The position numbers and the translations under genes are program-made. From NCBI RefSeq assembly GCF_902497625.1, contig NZ_CABVGX010000002.1, positions 62,001 to 126,000 on the forward strand: DNA of 64,000 nt. Reading direction: 5' to 3'. How positions within the stretch are numbered: position 1 is the first letter of the stretch; the number at the start of each line of letters is the position of its first letter. Below the pieces are notes generated by a model. That model made no database searches. It saw only the letters and a list, made by a program, of their open reading frames with translations, and was not told the origin of the DNA. The DNA is from Pseudomonas fluorescens. Its GTDB lineage: Bacteria > Pseudomonadota > Gammaproteobacteria > Pseudomonadales > Pseudomonadaceae. Shown piece by piece: positions 61,447 to 64,000 of this stretch.

Positions 61447-61887
61447 ATGAGAACCGACACCCGCCTGTCACGGATGCTTCACGTGCTGATTCACATCGCA
61501 CGTCACGATCAGCCCGCCACCTCCGATACCCTCGCGCAGATGCTCGGCACCAACCCGGTGGTGGTGCGCCGGACCATGGCGTTGCTCAAGGAGGAGGGTT
61601 ACGTCCGTTCGGAAAAGGGCCATCGTGGTGGTTGGACGCTGGCCAAGCCGTTGACGCAAATAACCTTGCTGGATATTCACCGGGCGCTGGGTTCGTCGTC
61701 GCTGTTCGCCATCGGCCTGTCCACAGATCACCCCGAATGTCTGGTAGAGCAAGCGGTGAATGCTGCGCTCACCGATGCATTCGATGCCGCCCAGGCGCTG
61801 CTGATTGCGCAACTGGGAAGCGTCACGCTGGAGCAGTTGGCGGAGGATTTTGAAGCGCGTTTCAAAGATGTGGAGAAACAGGTCTGA
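61447..61887 (+). CDS. Rrf2-family transcriptional regulator without Fe-S cysteines
   Basis: A 146-residue winged-helix regulator with LSRMLHVLIHIARHDQPATS, MLGTNPVVVRRTMALLKEEGY and SEKGHRGGWTLAKP. The three Cys that hold an Fe-S cluster in IscR/NsrR are absent (a single Cys remains in HPECLVEQ), so it is the YwnA/CymR-like kind that senses by thiol or protein contact. Divergent from the flavin reductase operon, it likely represses it. The exact start is the ATG at 61447. Confidence 0.87.
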   Translation: MRTDTRLSRMLHVLIHIARHDQPATSDTLAQMLGTNPVVVRRTMALLKEEGYVRSEKGHRGGWTLAKPLTQITLLDIHRALGSSSLFAIGLSTDHPECLVEQAVNAALTDAFDAAQALLIAQLGSVTLEQLAEDFEARFKDVEKQV

Positions 61888-62027
61888 CTCGGCCGTGCCG
61901 GATGTGCGCCCGGTCAAGCGAGAAAACTTCACGGACGGGCGACTTTTTGCTTCCCCTGACGTCCAAGCCTGAGACGGCCAATGTGGCTTCCCAATTCAAG
62001 ACAGCTGGCTTCAGCTAAGGACGGACG

Positions 62028-62468
62028 ATGACCTTTTTCATTTTTCTGATTGCCTGCGGTGCCGCGGCGAGCACCGGCATCATGTTCCAGCCCGGTCAAT
62101 GGTACAACGAGCTGAAGAAGCCCGGCTTCACGCCACCCAATTGGCTTTTTCCGGTGGCCTGGACGATCATTTATCTGCTGCTCGCCTGGGTCGGGTATCG
62201 CTTGACGCTGATGCCCGGGAGCCAATTGCTGTTGGCATTATGGGCAGCCCAGATAGCCCTCAACACACTATGGACTCCGGTGTTTTTCGGCGCGCACAGA
62301 ATCTTCGCCGGTTTGGTGATCCTTGTGCTTCTCTGGTTGGTGGTCGCGTTCATGGTGGTCATGGCGTTGCGTTTCGATCTGGTGACCGGTCTGATCCTGT
62401 TTCCGTACCTCGCGTGGCTGTCGGTGGCTGCCGCATTGAATTTTTCGATCCTGCGTAATAATCGCTGA
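62028..62468 (+). CDS. tspO: TspO/MBR-family tryptophan-rich sensory protein
   Basis: A 146-residue membrane protein with five predicted helices and the family signatures WYNELKKPGFTPPNWLFPVAWTIIY and ALWAAQIALNTLWTPVFFG. TspO proteins bind porphyrins and are linked to stress and light responses. AAGGA lies 8 nt before the ATG. It stands alone. Confidence 0.92.
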   Translation: MTFFIFLIACGAAASTGIMFQPGQWYNELKKPGFTPPNWLFPVAWTIIYLLLAWVGYRLTLMPGSQLLLALWAAQIALNTLWTPVFFGAHRIFAGLVILVLLWLVVAFMVVMALRFDLVTGLILFPYLAWLSVAAALNFSILRNNR

Positions 62469-62485
62469 GTCCTGTGTCGCTCTGT

Positions 62486-62881
62486 TCAGCGCAGAGCGAC
62501 AATCTCGCAGCCCCACAGCTGCACGGACGGCTGGTTGCCGTCCGGCGCGCCGATCCATTTGCTGAACGGATCACAGCTACCGTCGAAACACAGCTGGTAA
62601 TCACCCGCTTCAGGCGTGCGCCCAAGATTCAACGCCGGCAACGGCGGCAATACGCGGCGGTAGTGCCAGCTGCCGTTGACCAGATAAGCATCGGCCGGGA
62701 TTTCCATGCCGGCGCCACTTCCCCGCACTCGAGCTTCACCCAATACCAACCCTTGCGCCGTCACGCGGTAGTCTTCCTCCCAGCGGATTTTTTCAATGGT
62801 GTGATTCCACGCGAGGGTGAAGGTGGCGACGGGGAGCTGAGCCCAGACCACACCCGCCAGCCCCAGGCACAATCCGATCAC
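62486..62881 (-). CDS. DUF1850 protein, TRAP-associated
   Basis: A 131-residue protein with an N-terminal hydrophobic signal or anchor and the DUF1850 pattern FTLAWNHTIEKIRWEEDYRV. DUF1850 genes typically sit next to fused TRAP permease genes in TAXI-type systems, as here. Its start overlaps the TRAP stop by 4 bases, so it is coupled. The role in transport is unproven. Confidence 0.85.
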   Translation of the reverse strand: MIGLCLGLAGVVWAQLPVATFTLAWNHTIEKIRWEEDYRVTAQGLVLGEARVRGSGAGMEIPADAYLVNGSWHYRRVLPPLPALNLGRTPEAGDYQLCFDGSCDPFSKWIGAPDGNQPSVQLWGCEIVALR

Positions 62882-64000
62882 GCCTGCGCCACCCGGATCT
62901 GACGCGAGCGCCAGAGATGCTGGGCGATGATCAACGCGCCGAGGGCGAAACCGATTTCATCGGTCAGCGGCAGCGCGACCACCAGCAACGCCCCCGCAGC
63001 GAAACTCCCCAGGCGTTCCCACAACGGCATTCTCTGTTGTAGAAAACCAGTGGAAGCCATACCCCACAAGCCGACTGCCAGAACAGTCTTGATGAACATG
63101 TAAGCGGTCATCCACAGGCTGCCGCCCTGCATCATCAGCGCCGGATTGTAGACCGCCATGAACGGGATGACGAAGCCGGCCAAGGCAATCCGTACCGCCC
63201 ACAGGCTGATCTTGAATCCTGATTCCCTGGCGATGGGTGCGGCGGCAAAGCAGGCCAGTGCAACCGGCGGCGTGAGGTCGGCGAGGATGCCGAAATAGAA
63301 CACGAACATGTGTGAAACGATCAGCGGCACGCCGAGTTCCAGCAGCGCGGGCGCAGCGATGGAGCTGGTGATGATGTAGTTGGGGATGGTTGGAATGCCC
63401 ATGCCCAGCACCAGGCAGGTGATCATCGTCAGGATCAGCGACAGCAGCAAATTGTCGCGCCCGATCGCCAATATGTAACCGGCGAACGTCGACGCCACGC
63501 CGGTCAGCGACACCACGCCGATGATGGTTCCGACCAGCACGCAGGCGATCCCGACGGGCACCGCGTGCCGCGCGCCGTCGACCAGCGCGAACAGGCAGAT
63601 TTCCAGTGTCTCGCGACCACCCTTGATGAACCAGCACACCAGCACCAGTGCGGCAATCACCGCGAAAATCACGCCAATGCCGAGCTGGAAGAAACCTACG
63701 CAGAGCACGCCGAGTGCTACCCAGAAGGCGCAGCGCAAAGCAAAACTGGAGACCCGTAGAATGATCGCCGAACCGAGGATCACGATGGACGTCAGCGCCA
63801 GCCCGACCATGCCCGAAAACAACGGCGTGCGCCCGGAAAACAGCAGGTAGACCAGAACCAGCAGCGGGATCAGCAGGTACCAGTTTTCCTTGATCGCCCC
63901 CAGTGCACTCGGGCATTGATCCTTGGGCAAACCCTTGAGGTTGGAGCGCTTGGCTTCGAGGTGAACCATCCAGAAGACCGAGCCGAAGTAGAGCATCGCA
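62878..64000 (-). CDS. TRAP transporter fused permease (DctQM type), 5' part outside window
   Basis: The gene continues beyond the right edge; about 374 codons of the C-terminal part are seen. It has many membrane segments and the conserved GMGIPTIPNYIITSSIAAPALLELGVP-type large-subunit motif and DLTPPVALACFAAAPIA. Fused TRAP permeases work with a TAXI-type binding protein, which would be expected just upstream (beyond position 64000). The substrate is likely a carboxylate; this is not readable here. Confidence 0.9.
   Translation of the reverse strand, partial: AMLYFGSVFWMVHLEAKRSNLKGLPKDQCPSALGAIKENWYLLIPLLVLVYLLFSGRTPLFSGMVGLALTSIVILGSAIILRVSSFALRCAFWVALGVLCVGFFQLGIGVIFAVIAALVLVCWFIKGGRETLEICLFALVDGARHAVPVGIACVLVGTIIGVVSLTGVASTFAGYILAIGRDNLLLSLILTMITCLVLGMGIPTIPNYIITSSIAAPALLELGVPLIVSHMFVFYFGILADLTPPVALACFAAAPIARESGFKISLWAVRIALAGFVIPFMAVYNPALMMQGGSLWMTAYMFIKTVLAVGLWGMASTGFLQQRMPLWERLGSFAAGALLVVALPLTDEIGFALGALIIAQHLWRSRQIRVAQA

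Overview
The window reads as a chromosomal segment of a Pseudomonas of the fluorescens type. The evidence is high GC, OprD-family and TonB-dependent siderophore receptors, a pstSCAB operon, PL7 alginate lyases, many LysR regulators, a DUF2986 mini-protein and one Pseudomonas-type REP palindrome. I saw no rRNA, tRNA, insertion sequence, phage module or CRISPR array. All identifications come from reading motifs by eye; no database was searched.

Layout. 1-6.0 kb: edge-truncated CNB/CBS/DUF294 protein, a PL7 lyase, an ABC exporter, a uracil-DNA-glycosylase-like protein and a small kinase-like protein. 6.1-9.4 kb: LysR and a NepI-like efflux pump, cupin, Nudix. 9.5-14.8 kb (minus strand): pstS-pstC-pstA-pstB, followed in the usual place of phoU by a degenerate Fic-like gene and a HAD hydrolase gene. 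15.1-21.9 kb: truncated PAS protein, a large sensor kinase with a decayed receiver, an HD-GYP response regulator, a diguanylate cyclase and a small unknown. 22.1-28.0 kb (minus): a likely catabolic operon with a D-lactate-type FAD dehydrogenase, LysR, MFS, OprD porin and TetR. 28.1-30.1 kb: an ArsR-type repressor with three copies of one operator, a quinone-oxidoreductase-like gene and an ABM-like gene. 30.4-36.3 kb: glycosyltransferase, then a periplasmic binding protein, a diguanylate cyclase, a second binding protein and an HD-GYP-like/LuxR fusion. 36.3-42.8 kb: HxlR, NTF2-like, SDR, secreted hydrolase, GMC oxidoreductase, APC permease, YghU-type GST. 42.9-54.1 kb: two Fur-box-preceded siderophore receptors flanking a second PL7 lyase, a LysR and frameshifted oxidoreductase pair, two tandem lipoproteins, DUF2986, a HAD phosphatase and a manganese catalase. 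54.2-64.0 kb: D-cysteine-desulfhydrase-like enzyme, glucarate dehydratase with its transporter, reductase, methyltransferase, thioredoxin-reductase-like enzyme with Rrf2, TspO, and DUF1850 plus an edge-truncated fused TRAP permease.

Themes. Cyclic-di-GMP signalling is dense between 16 and 36 kb: two diguanylate cyclases, one apparently active HD-GYP phosphodiesterase and one decayed HD-GYP fused to a DNA-binding domain. The observations most worth testing are the Fic-like/HAD pair attached to the phosphate-uptake operon, the binding protein-cyclase-binding protein operon with no transporter, and the ArsR regulon with a duplicated leader that looks like a deletion scar.
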